Shown: positions 16,707 to 26,649, counted from the stretch's first letter. The stretch: 64,000 bases of DNA from Marinobacter lipolyticus SM19 (GCF_000397065.2 NZ_KE007306.1:701164-765163); one strand, 5' to 3'. Notes: a model not told the origin generated them from the letters alone. Program-made: numbers and translations.

Positions 16707-17642
16707 ATGATTCATGGTGCAATACTGATCGCCCTGGCAGCCCTGTTATGGGCGACTACCGGCATCGTGGCAAAATTCCTGTTCACCGGAACAGAGCTAC
16801 AGGCCATCACTCTGGGCTTCCTGCGCCTGGTGGTCGCGCTACCCTTCTTCTATGTTCTGATGCGCCGTGAACAACGTGACCTGGCGGGCACTGCATCGGC
16901 CATTTCTCTCCGAGACCTGACTCTGAAAGCCCTGATCCCTCTGACGGCACTGGGGTTATTCCAGGCGTTCTACCAGGGCAGTTACCTGCTGGCCGTTGAT
17001 CTGACCGGCGCCGGCATTGCCACGTTGATTGCGCTCTGCCTGCCACCGGTGCTGGTGGCCATCATGGCGGCACCACTGCTGGGCGAGCGACCTGGGCTGG
17101 TGACGTTGCTGGCGCTGATCGCGGCGATCATGGGGACCGGTATGCTGGTGATCAGCGATATGGACACCACGGGCCAACTGCGCCTGGCGGGCATCCTGAT
17201 GGCCCTGCTCGCTGCGGTGGTGTATACCGGGTTCACTCTGACCAGCCGCTACAATTCCGCCGGCACGCCGGTGTTCACCACGGCCTTTATCTGTTTCCTG
17301 ACCGCCGCGCTGATCCTGTTGCCTGTGGTGGCACTGACAGGCGGTATTGACGGGCTGACCACTCTCGCCCCCCGGCACTGGCTGATGGTGGTCTACATCG
17401 GCGTGGTGCCAACCTGCATCGGTTATGTCTGCTTCTTTACCGGCATGAAAACCACACCAGCGTCGCTATCCAGCATCATCGTGACCCTGGAGCCGCTGTT
17501 TGTGGCGCTGTTGGCCTGGGTGATTCTCGGGGAGGTACTCGGGGTGACTGGTATCGCAGGGGCACTGATCCTCACCACGGCGGTCATCGTGGCGTCCAGG
17601 AGCAGTGCCGGGAGGGCTCCCGGCACTGCCAACACTGACTGA
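16707..17642 (+). CDS. EamA/DMT-superfamily transporter
   Basis: The 311-residue inner-membrane protein has ten hydrophobic helices arranged as two EamA repeats (residues ~5-140 and ~150-295). The second repeat ends with the typical motif SSIIVTLEPLFVALLAWVILGE. Members export or import amino acids, nucleobases or other metabolites; the substrate cannot be told from sequence. The first ATG is used, though no strong ribosome site is seen. It converges with gloA, the two stop codons being directly adjacent. Confidence 0.88.
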   Translation: MIHGAILIALAALLWATTGIVAKFLFTGTELQAITLGFLRLVVALPFFYVLMRREQRDLAGTASAISLRDLTLKALIPLTALGLFQAFYQGSYLLAVDLTGAGIATLIALCLPPVLVAIMAAPLLGERPGLVTLLALIAAIMGTGMLVISDMDTTGQLRLAGILMALLAAVVYTGFTLTSRYNSAGTPVFTTAFICFLTAALILLPVVALTGGIDGLTTLAPRHWLMVVYIGVVPTCIGYVCFFTGMKTTPASLSSIIVTLEPLFVALLAWVILGEVLGVTGIAGALILTTAVIVASRSSAGRAPGTANTD

Positions 17643-18191
17643 TCAGCTGTCCTTGCGCTGCTTTTCCAGCATGTTCGGCTGCAGGATCTCGATCCAGTAG
17701 CCGTCCGGATCCATGATAAAGGCCAGGCCTTTCATCTTGCCGTCGTCAGGCTTTTTCACAAACTCCACACCCAGCTGCTCAAACCGATCGCAGGCTGCGT
17801 AGACGTCCGGCACCGCGATACCAATGTGGCCAAATCCCTGGGGCTGGTCATTGCCATTGTGATAAGCAAAGCCTTCTTCGTCTTCGGTACCCCAGTTATG
17901 GGTCAACTCGAGCATCGCTTCGCGGCCAAAGGTAAAGGTGGTTCTGTGGGCATCGTCGGTGGGCACGGTGTTGGCCTGGCGGTCGTCCAGATAGGCCAGG
18001 AAATACAGGGTGAATTTCATTTCCGGGAAATCGAGTTTTCTGACGAGGCGCATGCCCATTACCCGGGTGTAGAAGTCCATGGAGCGCTCGGGGTCCTTGA
18101 TACGCAGCATGGTCTGGTTGAAGACATAGCCTTCGGTTTCGGGCACGGGTGCTTCGTGCAGGCCTGGGGCTTGTTCGAAGTGCTTGGGCAT
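17643..18191 (-). CDS. gloA: Lactoylglutathione lyase (glyoxalase I)
   Basis: The 182-residue enzyme converts the hemithioacetal of methylglyoxal and glutathione to S-lactoylglutathione. The vicinal-oxygen-chelate fold is evident: [24 protein letters not shown] near residue 30, and [26 protein letters not shown] in the second half with the metal histidine; ELTHNWG and [11 protein letters not shown] supply further metal-site residues. The length corresponds to the longer (zinc-type) bacterial GloA class. The ATG at 18191 is chosen because AGGGAG lies eight bases upstream; an earlier ATG would add seven residues. Confidence 0.9.
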   Translation of the reverse strand: MPKHFEQAPGLHEAPVPETEGYVFNQTMLRIKDPERSMDFYTRVMGMRLVRKLDFPEMKFTLYFLAYLDDRQANTVPTDDAHRTTFTFGREAMLELTHNWGTEDEEGFAYHNGNDQPQGFGHIGIAVPDVYAACDRFEQLGVEFVKKPDDGKMKGLAFIMDPDGYWIEILQPNMLEKQRKDS

Positions 18192-18402
18192 GGGGTGCTC
18201 CCTTTTATGCATTCAGGATTCAAATATTAAACAGGTCGCCTTAAGGCGGTGACTGAACCCGATGATAAAGTGTTCGGTGCAGGCTTCCAATCACGGATCG
18301 GCACTACCCGGCAGGATGACCGCCGGCGACGGTTCGAGGACTCAGCTATCCTCTGTTAATAGTCGACGACGTTTTCAGCCTCCTGCTTTCTGGACCCTTG
18401 CC

Positions 18403-19776
18403 ATGAAAATCGCCCGCCGGACCCAGAGGTCCCCATCTGCAACCGATTTCGGTCACCTGCAAGGCGTTTGGCGATCCCTCGGCTATGGCAAGGTGCTGCT
18501 GATCGAGGAAGACCAGTACACCTTTTTTGAGGAAACCTCGATCAGTTGCCTGCCGCTGTTTTCCGGGTCGCTCGACGAGTTGAGCGAGCGTTACGATACC
18601 CTGACGGTATCACCCGGCGGACAGGCCTTCAGCGCGCACCGGGCAACGGGGGTCACCCGCATCGGTTTTCGCCGCCTCAAGACTCTGCCCGCAACCATCG
18701 CCGATACCCGCGGCCGGAAACCACAAGATCCGGAGTACAATTTCGAGGTGTTCTGGCACACCTTTGCGGAGCAATACGCGCTGTTCGACCTCAAGGGCGT
18801 GGACTGGCATCAGGCGTATCGGGATTTCCGCCCCAGGATCACACCGGACTGTCACCCGGAGGTACTTTACGCCACCGTGGTCGCCATGCTTCACCTATTA
18901 CGGGACGGCCACGTCCACCTGCACTCGCCTTGGGGCCAGTACAACTCCGCCCCCCTGCCCGCCATCTACAAGCGCCTTGACGACGAATTGGAGGCGGCCG
19001 ACACCACCGAGGATATCGCCAGCTACCTGGGCGGGCTGCGTGCGTGGCTCCGTGAGGTGATTCACGACGACTACCTGGGTGGCCGCGTCCACCAGGGTGG
19101 CAATCACCTGGTTGAGTGGGGCCGCCTGAGCGACGACACCGGTTACCTCAACATCCGGGCCATGGCGGGCCAAAGCGGCAGGATCGGTTATCCGGCGGAC
19201 GACCTGGCCGCCGTCCACGCCCTGATGCAACAGGTGATGGCAGAGGTGGGCGGCCTGCCCAACCTGGTGGTGGATATACGGGGTAACGGTGGCGGCTACG
19301 ACGGCGTGGCGCTCCGCTTCGCCTCCTACCTGATGGACCGGAAACGCCTGGCCTTCACCAAGTCCGCCCGGCAGGGCAACGGTTACACCGGCCGGCAGGC
19401 GATCCATGTCGCGCCCGCCAGCACCGGGACCTATCGTGGGAACCTGTTCGTGCTGACCAGCGAGCTCACCGCCAGCGCCGCTGAAATTTTCGTGCTTGCG
19501 TTGCTGCAACATCCCCGCGTGACGCTGATAGGCGAGCCCACCCAGGGCATCCTTTCAGACACGCTGGAACGCCACCTGACCAACGGCTGGGAACTGACCC
19601 TATCGAACGAGATCTACCGGGCGTTTGATGGAGAGATCTACGAGGATGCGGGCATCCCGCCCCACATTCGCCTGAGGTTCCTGGGTCGCCGTGGCCGGGA
19701 AGCCGGCCGGGACCCGATGTTGGACCACGTGTTGAGGCAGGATCGCCATGGTGGCCTAGCCGGCAGGAAGTTGTGA
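18403..19776 (+). CDS. S41-family peptidase-like protein
   Basis: The ~457-residue protein belongs to the S41 (C-terminal processing peptidase/tricorn core) group. Residues ~100-190 hold the helical part common to these proteins (EYNFEVFWHTFAEQYALFDLKGVDW), and the C-terminal half holds the peptidase core: LPNLVVDIRGNGGGYDG and LTSELTASAAEIFVLAL, where the serine in TASAAE is the expected nucleophile, followed by IGEPTQGILSDT. No PDZ domain and no signal peptide are evident. Earlier in-frame ATGs exist; 18403 is chosen because the sequence before it does not look like protein. Substrate unknown. Confidence 0.75.
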   Translation: MKIARRTQRSPSATDFGHLQGVWRSLGYGKVLLIEEDQYTFFEETSISCLPLFSGSLDELSERYDTLTVSPGGQAFSAHRATGVTRIGFRRLKTLPATIADTRGRKPQDPEYNFEVFWHTFAEQYALFDLKGVDWHQAYRDFRPRITPDCHPEVLYATVVAMLHLLRDGHVHLHSPWGQYNSAPLPAIYKRLDDELEAADTTEDIASYLGGLRAWLREVIHDDYLGGRVHQGGNHLVEWGRLSDDTGYLNIRAMAGQSGRIGYPADDLAAVHALMQQVMAEVGGLPNLVVDIRGNGGGYDGVALRFASYLMDRKRLAFTKSARQGNGYTGRQAIHVAPASTGTYRGNLFVLTSELTASAAEIFVLALLQHPRVTLIGEPTQGILSDTLERHLTNGWELTLSNEIYRAFDGEIYEDAGIPPHIRLRFLGRRGREAGRDPMLDHVLRQDRHGGLAGRKL

Positions 19777-19820
19777 GGCTGTGATAAACTCGGCCTTTAC
19801 GTCCCGTTCAGAGAGCCCTT

Positions 19821-20507
19821 ATGGATTTTCAGGTTCCCAATACCCTTGCCGAGCAAATAGCCAACTATCTCGCCGAACGCATCATGACTGGCCAGATCCG
19901 GCCCGGTGAACGGATTCATGAAGCTACCACTGCCACGGAACTTAAGGTCAGCCGGGCGTCGGTCAAGGAGGCGCTATATACCCTTGAGCGCTGGCACCTG
20001 GTGGACATCACACCACGCAAAGGGGCGTCAGCGAGTCGTCTGGATGCAGAGCATGCGTCTGAGCTGTATGACGTCTACATGCACCTGTTGTTAATGCTGG
20101 CAGACAGGCTCTGTGACCGTTGGCAGGAAGAGGACAAGCCGCGGATGCTGAATGTCGTCGGGGCGGTGATTGAGCAAATGAAAAAACCATCGGCCGACAT
20201 TACGGCGGTGGTGGAAGCGAGCTTCGAGGTGATGGAAGTCTGCTGTGAATTGGTCGGGAACCCCTACCTCACTGAAGCTCTCTCGAATTTCAAGCCTGCG
20301 GTCAGCCGCGCCTACTATCTGAGCGCGGAACGGTATCGTCAGGGATTGGCGCAGACCAGTCAGTTCTTTACCCAATTGCCACAGGCGGTTCTGGCACGGG
20401 ATGCCGACAAGGCCCGGGCTCTGATACAGGACTTTGCCGAGCACCAGAAAGCCCTGATCCAGCAGGCACTTGCCCCCGAGAATGGAGAACGAGCAGGCGC
20501 CAGATGA
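19821..20507 (+). CDS. GntR-family regulator (FCD type)
   Basis: The 228-residue protein has a winged helix at residues ~8-75 (GQIRPGERIHEATTATELKVSRASVKEALYTLERW) and a helical FCD-type effector domain after residue ~85. Its stop overlaps the next gene by four bases (ATGA), so it heads a three-gene operon with a YbhN-like membrane protein and a phosphatase-like/glycosyltransferase fusion. It probably controls that operon; the effector is unknown. The FCD metal-ligand pattern is less clear than in the urea-locus GntR. Confidence 0.82.
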   Translation: MDFQVPNTLAEQIANYLAERIMTGQIRPGERIHEATTATELKVSRASVKEALYTLERWHLVDITPRKGASASRLDAEHASELYDVYMHLLLMLADRLCDRWQEEDKPRMLNVVGAVIEQMKKPSADITAVVEASFEVMEVCCELVGNPYLTEALSNFKPAVSRAYYLSAERYRQGLAQTSQFFTQLPQAVLARDADKARALIQDFAEHQKALIQQALAPENGERAGAR

Positions 20508-21562
20508 CCGATGAAACCGACGTCGACTATTCGAAGCGCACCTCCTGGCGGAGACTGACCGCGTTCAGCCTGACGTTTATCGTACTGACTGCTGTCGGTC
20601 TGTATGTCGTTTACGATCTGTTTGCCGAACGCAGCTTCAGTTTCGATTCCGACCTGTTGTCTCCGAAAATACTGGCTGCCGTCGCCGGACTGTTGTTTGT
20701 CTATTTCCTGTCCGATGGCTTGCGGTTGTACTTTACCCTGAGGGCACTCGGGCATCGGATGCCAATGGGAACGATGTTCCGCCTGGTATTCCTTAACCTG
20801 TTCTTTTCCAATGTTACGCCCATGGCCACGGGGGGTGGATTTGCGCAGATCTGGTATCTCCACCATCACGGCGTGCCGGTGGGGCGGGCAACGGCGGCCA
20901 CCACCATCCGGACGGTTCTGGCGGTCTTTTTCATATTCTCCCTGACACCGGTTTTCCTGGTCACTCTGGATGCCCTTGATAGCGGCACCCTTATCGGTGA
21001 TATCAGTATGGCGCTGGTCATATTTGTGCTCATTTACCTGAGCTTTTTCACCGTTCTTTTGATCCGTAGCCATTGGCTGATCCGGCCACTCAGTTTTTTT
21101 CTGGAGAAACTCCATCATTTCCACCTGCTCGGTGATGCCCGGCACCGGCGCTGGCAATTCAAGGCAAGACGGGAAATGCTGAGGTTCTCATACAGCTTCC
21201 GGGACTACCTCGGCGGCCGCCCTCTCTACATCAGTTTGTCGATCCTGTTCACTGCCATTTTCCTCCTCAGCCTGTTCAGCTTTCCCGCACTGCTGATTCA
21301 TGGGCTGGGCTACGACGTGGACTATCTGATTTCCCTGGGACTGCTGGTGGTAACCACGTTTATCATGTATTTCGCACCAACCCCCGGTGCATCCGGTATT
21401 TCCGAGGGTGTCTTTGGCAGCTTCTTCCGGGATATCCTGTCGGGCAACCACCTGATTCTGGTGATCGTGAGCTGGCGCCTGCTGACCATTTATCTGGGCA
21501 TGCTTATCGGCCTGGTGGTACTCCAGAGGGAACTTATCAAGAACCGCAGGAAATCAGGATGA
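20504..21562 (+). CDS. YbhN/LPG-synthase-type membrane protein (flippase-like)
   Basis: The 352-residue integral membrane protein has eight or more hydrophobic segments and the conserved stretch NLFFSNVTPMATGGGFAQIWYL, as well as TPGASGISEGVFGSFF near residue 290, both diagnostic of the lysylphosphatidylglycerol synthase transmembrane/UPF0104 family. Homologues are thought to move lipid-linked substrates across membranes or to form part of aminoacyl-lipid synthases. It overlaps both neighbours by four bases, which suggests joint work with the downstream glycosyltransferase, perhaps in making and translocating a glycolipid. Confidence 0.85.
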   Translation: MTDETDVDYSKRTSWRRLTAFSLTFIVLTAVGLYVVYDLFAERSFSFDSDLLSPKILAAVAGLLFVYFLSDGLRLYFTLRALGHRMPMGTMFRLVFLNLFFSNVTPMATGGGFAQIWYLHHHGVPVGRATAATTIRTVLAVFFIFSLTPVFLVTLDALDSGTLIGDISMALVIFVLIYLSFFTVLLIRSHWLIRPLSFFLEKLHHFHLLGDARHRRWQFKARREMLRFSYSFRDYLGGRPLYISLSILFTAIFLLSLFSFPALLIHGLGYDVDYLISLGLLVVTTFIMYFAPTPGASGISEGVFGSFFRDILSGNHLILVIVSWRLLTIYLGMLIGLVVLQRELIKNRRKSG

Positions 21563-23808
21563 TTTTCCGAAACCCGTTAAAATGGCTCTTTTACCTCTGC
21601 CTCACCATCGTGCTCTTGCTGGTTGGCTATAAGGCCTACCTGAACCTCTTCATGGAGGACTTTGACGGCATACACACCGAACAGGTGGAGCGAATTCATC
21701 GGGAAATCCAGAAAGACACGCCCTTCAGCTTCGCCGTTGTTGGCAATATCAACAACTCTGTGGGCATTTTCGAGGACCGGATGATCCCGGAACTCAACCA
21801 CTCGGGCATCGATTTCCTGGTGTCTGCGGGCAATGCCGTCAGCGGTGGCGGTGAGGACAAGTATCGTGCGCTTTATGGTTCCCTCAGCCACCTTGCTATC
21901 CCCTACCTGCTCACCTTTGGCGCTCATGAGTACGAGGAGTTTGGCAGTTTCCGGTTCTACGACCACTTCGGTCCGCACTTCTACAGCATTCAGGCGGGCA
22001 ACAGCCGGCTGATTTTCCTGGACAGCACCGGGAAAACCTCCTGGCAATGGCAGATGCGCTGGCTGGACGACCTGCTGAGCCAGGATACCTCTGCTGCCAG
22101 GATCCTGTTCATCGGGCATCCGCCGGTTGAACCGGAAGTCGATGCGCCGTTTGACGAGCAGGCCGACTATCTGGCCCCGGAGGCATTTCGGAAAGCGCTG
22201 CTGCACACCGTGGAAAAACACAACATTGACCTGGTGTTCTCCGCCAACGTTTCCCTGTATTCCGACCGTCAGGTGGGAGATGCCCGGTTTATCACCACCG
22301 GTGGCGCAGGCGGCCTGGTTCTGAACAACGACACCAGCTTCTACCATTTCGTGCAGGTGGACGTGAGCCCGAATGGCGAAGTCAGTCACTCGCTCCGGCG
22401 CCTGGAGGTTGGCCAGCACCCCATCCTCAAACGCCTCGAAGGTCTCTGGTTTTTTATCTACGCCCTGCTCTACACCGGCTACGTCAACTTTATCCTTATC
22501 GTCACGATTTTTGCCGCCATTACCATCAAGCTCTATGTCGCCATATTTGTCGGCAAGGATTACTACCCGGATTACGATCTGGACCCGACGCCCTGGCAGG
22601 AGAAATCGCTGAAAGTGGCGATGTTTACCAACAACTACCTGCCGTTTATTGGTGGCGTTCCGCTCTCAATCGAGCGGCTGCGGAGGGGGCTTGAGCACCT
22701 GGGCGACAAGTTGCTGGTGGTTGCGCCCAGCTACAAGGATCAGCCCGAGGCGGAAGAACAGGTAGTGCGGGTGCCTTCATTGCTCGCCATGGGGCAGAAA
22801 CGGGAATTCCGGCTGGCGAATATTTTCCTGGCACGCATTCGCAGGAGGGTGCGGTCTTTCCGTCCGGATATTATCCATCTGCACCACCCGTTCTGGCTGG
22901 GATCCCTCGGGCTCTTCATGGCGCGGCGGCTAAGGGTGCCTGCTATCTATACCTACCATACTCGCCTGGAACATTACGCCCACTTCGTGCCCCTGCCCGG
23001 CATGCTGTTTCGTAACCTGATTTCCCATGCACTGATCAAGCATTTTGCCAACAAGTGCGATGGGGTCATCGTGCCGACCTACTCTACGGAGGAGTATCTG
23101 CGGATGATCGGGGTGAAGACCCCGACATTTGTTCAGCCGACCGGCATCGAATACCAACAGTTTCAGCAAGTAAGCCAGGACGACATAGACCAGCTGCGCC
23201 AGTCACTGAATCTGAAAGAAGAGAAAGTCTTTATCAGCGTGTCCAGACTGTCCAACGAGAAAAACATCGACTTCATGATCGAGGCGATTGACTCATTGCG
23301 GCAGCAGACGAACGTGCCTTTCCGTTTCCTGATGATCGGGGATGGTCATCAACGGGACCGTCTGCAGGCGAAGATACGGGATCTCAACCTCGAGCAGCAC
23401 GTCACTCTGGTGGGCTCTGTACCACCGGAGGACATGGCAATCTGGTATCGGCTCGGCGATGCATTTCTGTTTGCCTCCAAATCCGAGACCCAGGGCATGG
23501 TGATCCTGGAAGCCATGGCAGCCGGGTTACCCGTTGTCGCGGTGCGCTCCAGCGGCATCGAAGACGTGGTCCGCGATGGATTAAACGGCTTCAAGACCCC
23601 GGAGCGACAGGACCAGTGGTGCGCCCAGGTAAAGCGCCTGCTTGAGGACGATGAGCTGAGACAGACTTTGGCGGAACAGGCACTCGCCTTTGCCGGAGAT
23701 TTCTCCGTGGAACAGTTTGCCCGGGATGTCCACGACATATACGCAACCACCCTGGCGCTGACAGCCAAGAAACGACGCCGATCGCCTGTTACCTCCGGAG
23801 GTGAGTAG
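21559..23808 (+). CDS. Degenerate phosphoesterase fused to a GT4 glycosyltransferase
   Basis: The 749-residue protein starts with a membrane segment (residues ~6-28), continues with a calcineurin-like phosphoesterase fold (~50-285), has a further hydrophobic hairpin (~295-330) and ends with a GT4/GT-B glycosyltransferase (~350-740). The transferase half is intact: MFTNNYLPFIGGVPLSIERL, ISVSRLSNEKNIDFMIEA and the E-x7-E region SETQGMVILEAMAAGLPV. The phosphoesterase half has lost its metal motifs: D-x-H reads GNINN, GDxxD reads GNAVS, GNHE reads GAHE, and GHxH is absent, so it is probably catalytically dead. The phosphoesterase side would be periplasmic and the transferase cytoplasmic. The transferase resembles diacylglycerol glucosyltransferases. 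Confidence 0.82.
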   Translation: MIFRNPLKWLFYLCLTIVLLLVGYKAYLNLFMEDFDGIHTEQVERIHREIQKDTPFSFAVVGNINNSVGIFEDRMIPELNHSGIDFLVSAGNAVSGGGEDKYRALYGSLSHLAIPYLLTFGAHEYEEFGSFRFYDHFGPHFYSIQAGNSRLIFLDSTGKTSWQWQMRWLDDLLSQDTSAARILFIGHPPVEPEVDAPFDEQADYLAPEAFRKALLHTVEKHNIDLVFSANVSLYSDRQVGDARFITTGGAGGLVLNNDTSFYHFVQVDVSPNGEVSHSLRRLEVGQHPILKRLEGLWFFIYALLYTGYVNFILIVTIFAAITIKLYVAIFVGKDYYPDYDLDPTPWQEKSLKVAMFTNNYLPFIGGVPLSIERLRRGLEHLGDKLLVVAPSYKDQPEAEEQVVRVPSLLAMGQKREFRLANIFLARIRRRVRSFRPDIIHLHHPFWLGSLGLFMARRLRVPAIYTYHTRLEHYAHFVPLPGMLFRNLISHALIKHFANKCDGVIVPTYSTEEYLRMIGVKTPTFVQPTGIEYQQFQQVSQDDIDQLRQSLNLKEEKVFISVSRLSNEKNIDFMIEAIDSLRQQTNVPFRFLMIGDGHQRDRLQAKIRDLNLEQHVTLVGSVPPEDMAIWYRLGDAFLFASKSETQGMVILEAMAAGLPVVAVRSSGIEDVVRDGLNGFKTPERQDQWCAQVKRLLEDDELRQTLAEQALAFAGDFSVEQFARDVHDIYATTLALTAKKRRRSPVTSGGE

Positions 23809-23891
23809 AAATACGTTTCCCCAGAGCCCTCTGATCGATTTACACTGCAATCACGTATTTCCTGTGAACAGTCACCACCGGGAGGCAACAC

Positions 23892-24839
23892 GTGAGCGGT
23901 ATACCAGTTGGGATCAGCACCTGTCTGCTGGGCAAGGAGGTTCGCCACGATGGCGGCCACAAGCATTCCCGTTATTGCACCCAGGTGCTCTCGAAGCATT
24001 TTGAGTTCCGTTCCATATGCCCGGAGCTGGAGGCTGGCCTGGGCGTGCCACGTCCGGCCATTCACCTGCGGGAACACTCGGAAGGACTGCGCCTGATTGA
24101 AACCAAAGGGACGGCGGACCACACCGATGCCATGCAGTCCTTCATTGACGAGGTGATGCCCTCACTGGCCAACCTTCGTGGTTACATCCTGATGGCGAAG
24201 TCCCCCAGCTGTGGCATGGAACGTATCAAGATCCATAACGAGGAAGGCCGGGTCATGCATCGTGATGGTCGCGGTATGTTTGCCGAGGCACTGATCAAAG
24301 CGTTTCCACTGATGCCCGTCGAGGAAGAAGGCCGGCTGAACGATGACATGCTGCGGGAGAATTTCATTGAGCGGGTGTTCGCCTATGACGACTGGATGCA
24401 GAACGTGGTGGGCGACAAACTCTCACCGCAGGCGCTGATCGAGTTCCACACCCGCCACAAGTTCCAGTTGCTGGCGCATTCGGAACGCATTTACCGCCAG
24501 CTTGGTCCGATGCTGGGCGATCTCAAGTCCGAACCTTTGCCGGAACTGGCCGATCGCTATATCCATCGTTTCATGGAAGCCATGAGTCAGAAAGTCAGCC
24601 GCGGTTCCCATGTCAATGCCATGCAACACCTGATGGGTTACCTGCGGGATTCCATGGCCGACGAGGATCGCAAGGTGTTGATGGAACAGATTGAAGCCTA
24701 TCACCGTGGGGAGATTCCCCTGGTGGTACCGATGACACTGCTGCGAATGGCACAACGACGGGAACCGGTGGATTACCTCCACACCCAGCAATATCTCACG
24801 CCTTACCCGGATGAGCTGGGTTTACGCAACAAGGTATAG
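23892..24839 (+). CDS. DUF523 and DUF1722 (YbgA-like) protein
   Basis: The 315-residue protein starts at GTG with a good ribosome site (GGGAGG). Residues ~5-150 form DUF523: VGISTCLLGKEVRHDGGHK, ICPELEAGLGVPRP and AKSPSCGMERIKI, with cysteines spaced as in proteins proposed to bind metal or act in tRNA thiouridine metabolism. Residues ~185-305 form the YbgA domain DUF1722 (LIEFHTRHKFQLLAHSERIYRQLG). The fused form is common in gammaproteobacteria, often beside photolyase, which is absent here. Function is not established. Confidence 0.9.
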   Translation: MSGIPVGISTCLLGKEVRHDGGHKHSRYCTQVLSKHFEFRSICPELEAGLGVPRPAIHLREHSEGLRLIETKGTADHTDAMQSFIDEVMPSLANLRGYILMAKSPSCGMERIKIHNEEGRVMHRDGRGMFAEALIKAFPLMPVEEEGRLNDDMLRENFIERVFAYDDWMQNVVGDKLSPQALIEFHTRHKFQLLAHSERIYRQLGPMLGDLKSEPLPELADRYIHRFMEAMSQKVSRGSHVNAMQHLMGYLRDSMADEDRKVLMEQIEAYHRGEIPLVVPMTLLRMAQRREPVDYLHTQQYLTPYPDELGLRNKV

Positions 24840-24847
24840 CCGTTCAC

Positions 24848-24876
24848 AAAAAACGGGCCTCTTGAGGCCCGTTTTT
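24848..24876. terminator. Bidirectional terminator
   Basis: AAAACGGGCCTC-TT-GAGGCCCGTTTT has T-runs on both strands and lies between the convergent YbgA-like and DUF481 genes. Confidence 0.92.
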
Positions 24877-24888
24877 AATTCCCGGCTT

Positions 24889-25617
24889 TCAGAAACCGTA
24901 CAACAGAGTCAGGGACGTCTCGGTATCGGTGTCATCAGAATCTGGTGGGGCATCGGACACGTGCTTGACCCGGTAAGCCACTTTCAGGGACAGATTACCG
25001 ACGACACTGGCCTGCAGCGATGTTTCTGACTCGGTGATGACGTTGTTCTCGTCCAGACCGATTTCCGAGCTCAGCTTCTGACGGAACAGGGAGGTTTCGG
25101 ACAGTGCGAAATCAAACTGCGCCGCCAGTCGGGCAATCGCCTCTTCTTCATCCCGGTTACCGTCTTCGTCCGGCTCTTCCAGCTTGTTGAACCGGTAACC
25201 GAGACCGGCGGACAGATCGAGAAACGAGCGCTCTCCCCAGTTCATGAGGCGATGACCGTAACCGGTCGTCGCGGACGACTGAAAGTCATAACCCGAGAAA
25301 CGATCGTCCTCATAGCCACCACGCAGGAACCAGTAGCGGTTTTCGTCGAACTTGTAGTTGGTTTCCAGGTCGGCCCGATAGCGTTCGGTCGTGGTTTCGT
25401 CTTCGGCCTCGGAATAGGCTGACCGGAAGTCACCGATGTTTCGCCATTCGGTTACCTCGTGCACCAGACCCAGGCGGCCATTGACATTGGTTTCCTCGGT
25501 GTTACCCGTGGTCTTGAGCACACCCAGCTCCGCCTCACCCGACCAGTCTTTCGATTCAGCCATCGCCAGGGGCGACATCAGAATCGCGGTGATGGCCGTT
25601 ACCTGCTTCAGTCCCAT
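24889..25617 (-). CDS. DUF481 (YdiY-like) outer-membrane protein
   Basis: The 242-residue protein has a short signal peptide (residues 1-20, ending AMAESK) and the DUF481 core WSGEAELGVLKTTGNTEETN, followed by alternating beta-strand segments rich in aromatic residues and ending in LTLLYGF, a terminal phenylalanine as in outer-membrane beta-barrels. YdiY-type proteins are often induced by acid or salt, but their role is unknown. It is followed by the shared terminator at 24848, and the upstream gene trhO ends 12 bp away, so it may be read through from trhO. Confidence 0.85.
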   Translation of the reverse strand: MGLKQVTAITAILMSPLAMAESKDWSGEAELGVLKTTGNTEETNVNGRLGLVHEVTEWRNIGDFRSAYSEAEDETTTERYRADLETNYKFDENRYWFLRGGYEDDRFSGYDFQSSATTGYGHRLMNWGERSFLDLSAGLGYRFNKLEEPDEDGNRDEEEAIARLAAQFDFALSETSLFRQKLSSEIGLDENNVITESETSLQASVVGNLSLKVAYRVKHVSDAPPDSDDTDTETSLTLLYGF

Positions 25618-25629
25618 GAAATCTCCCTG

Positions 25630-26649
25630 CTATGCTTTTGCGGATTTCCCGGTCTGCTCCCCCGCCAGACTCTTGCGGGCCTGATGCTCGCGCTCCGCTT
25701 TCTTGCGGGCCTTGCGCTCGGCAATGATGCGGGCCGCCTCGCCGCCCACATGGGCTTCGCCACGTTCTTCCGCCAGACGCATCTGCCGCTCACGCTCTGC
25801 AAACCGTGCTTTCTGTTCTTCCGTCAGTGACTCAATGCACCGATGGCAACTCACACCCTGTTCATACTCGGGGCGCTGCTTGTCTTCCTCGGTAATCGGC
25901 CGCCGGCAGGCGTGGCACTGGTCATACTCGCCGCGCTCAAGCTTGTGGTTGACGGTGACACGATCATCGAAAACAAAGCACTCGCCCTGCCACAGGCTTT
26001 TTTCTTCCGGGACTTCTTCCAGATACTTCAGGATGCCACCCTGCAGGTGGTAGACCTCTTCAAAGCCCTGTTCTTTCAGAAACGCCGTGGACTTTTCGCA
26101 GCGGATTCCACCGGTGCAGAACATGGCGACCTTCTTGTGTCTGGAAGGGTCCAGATTCTGCTGCACATACTCGGGGAACTCACGAAAGGTTTCAGTGGCC
26201 GGATTGACGGCATTTTTGAACGTTCCGATCTCCACCTCGTACTGGTTGCGGGTGTCCACCAGAACTACGTCCGGATCGGAAATCAGATCATTCCAGTCTT
26301 TCGGCTGCACGTAGGTGCCGACGATGCGCTTGGGATCGATGCCGTCAACGCCCATGGTGACGATCTCTTTCTTGAGTTTCACCTTGGTGCGCTTGAACGG
26401 CTGGATATCCACGAAGGATTCCTTGTAATCAATGCCGTCAAAACGCTCGTCGCTGCCAAGCCATCCCTTGATGGCATCAATGCCTTCGCGGCTGCCGGCG
26501 ATGGTGCCGTTGATGCCTTCCCGGGCCAGCAACAGGGTGCCGTGCACGTCTTTCTCCAGCATCAGGTCCAGCAACGGCTGGCGAAGGGTCTTGTAATCAT
26601 TCAACACTGCGAACTTGTATAGCGCGCAGACGACAACGTCATTGCTCAT
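25630..26649 (-). CDS. trhO: tRNA uridine(34) hydroxylase TrhO (rhodanese-like)
   Basis: The 339-residue enzyme catalyses oxygen-dependent 5-hydroxylation of uridine 34 in tRNA. Residues ~1-95 form the N-terminal acylphosphatase-like UPF0176 domain ([16 protein letters not shown]). The rhodanese domain has the catalytic cysteine in [16 protein letters not shown] (residue ~180), and a four-cysteine cluster (CHACRRPI...CHRCIESL) follows near residue 270. The extended lysine/arginine-rich tail ([15 protein letters not shown]) is longer than in the short forms. The ATG at 26649 replaces an upstream start that would add 32 unrelated residues. Confidence 0.92.
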   Translation of the reverse strand: MSNDVVVCALYKFAVLNDYKTLRQPLLDLMLEKDVHGTLLLAREGINGTIAGSREGIDAIKGWLGSDERFDGIDYKESFVDIQPFKRTKVKLKKEIVTMGVDGIDPKRIVGTYVQPKDWNDLISDPDVVLVDTRNQYEVEIGTFKNAVNPATETFREFPEYVQQNLDPSRHKKVAMFCTGGIRCEKSTAFLKEQGFEEVYHLQGGILKYLEEVPEEKSLWQGECFVFDDRVTVNHKLERGEYDQCHACRRPITEEDKQRPEYEQGVSCHRCIESLTEEQKARFAERERQMRLAEERGEAHVGGEAARIIAERKARKKAEREHQARKSLAGEQTGKSAKA

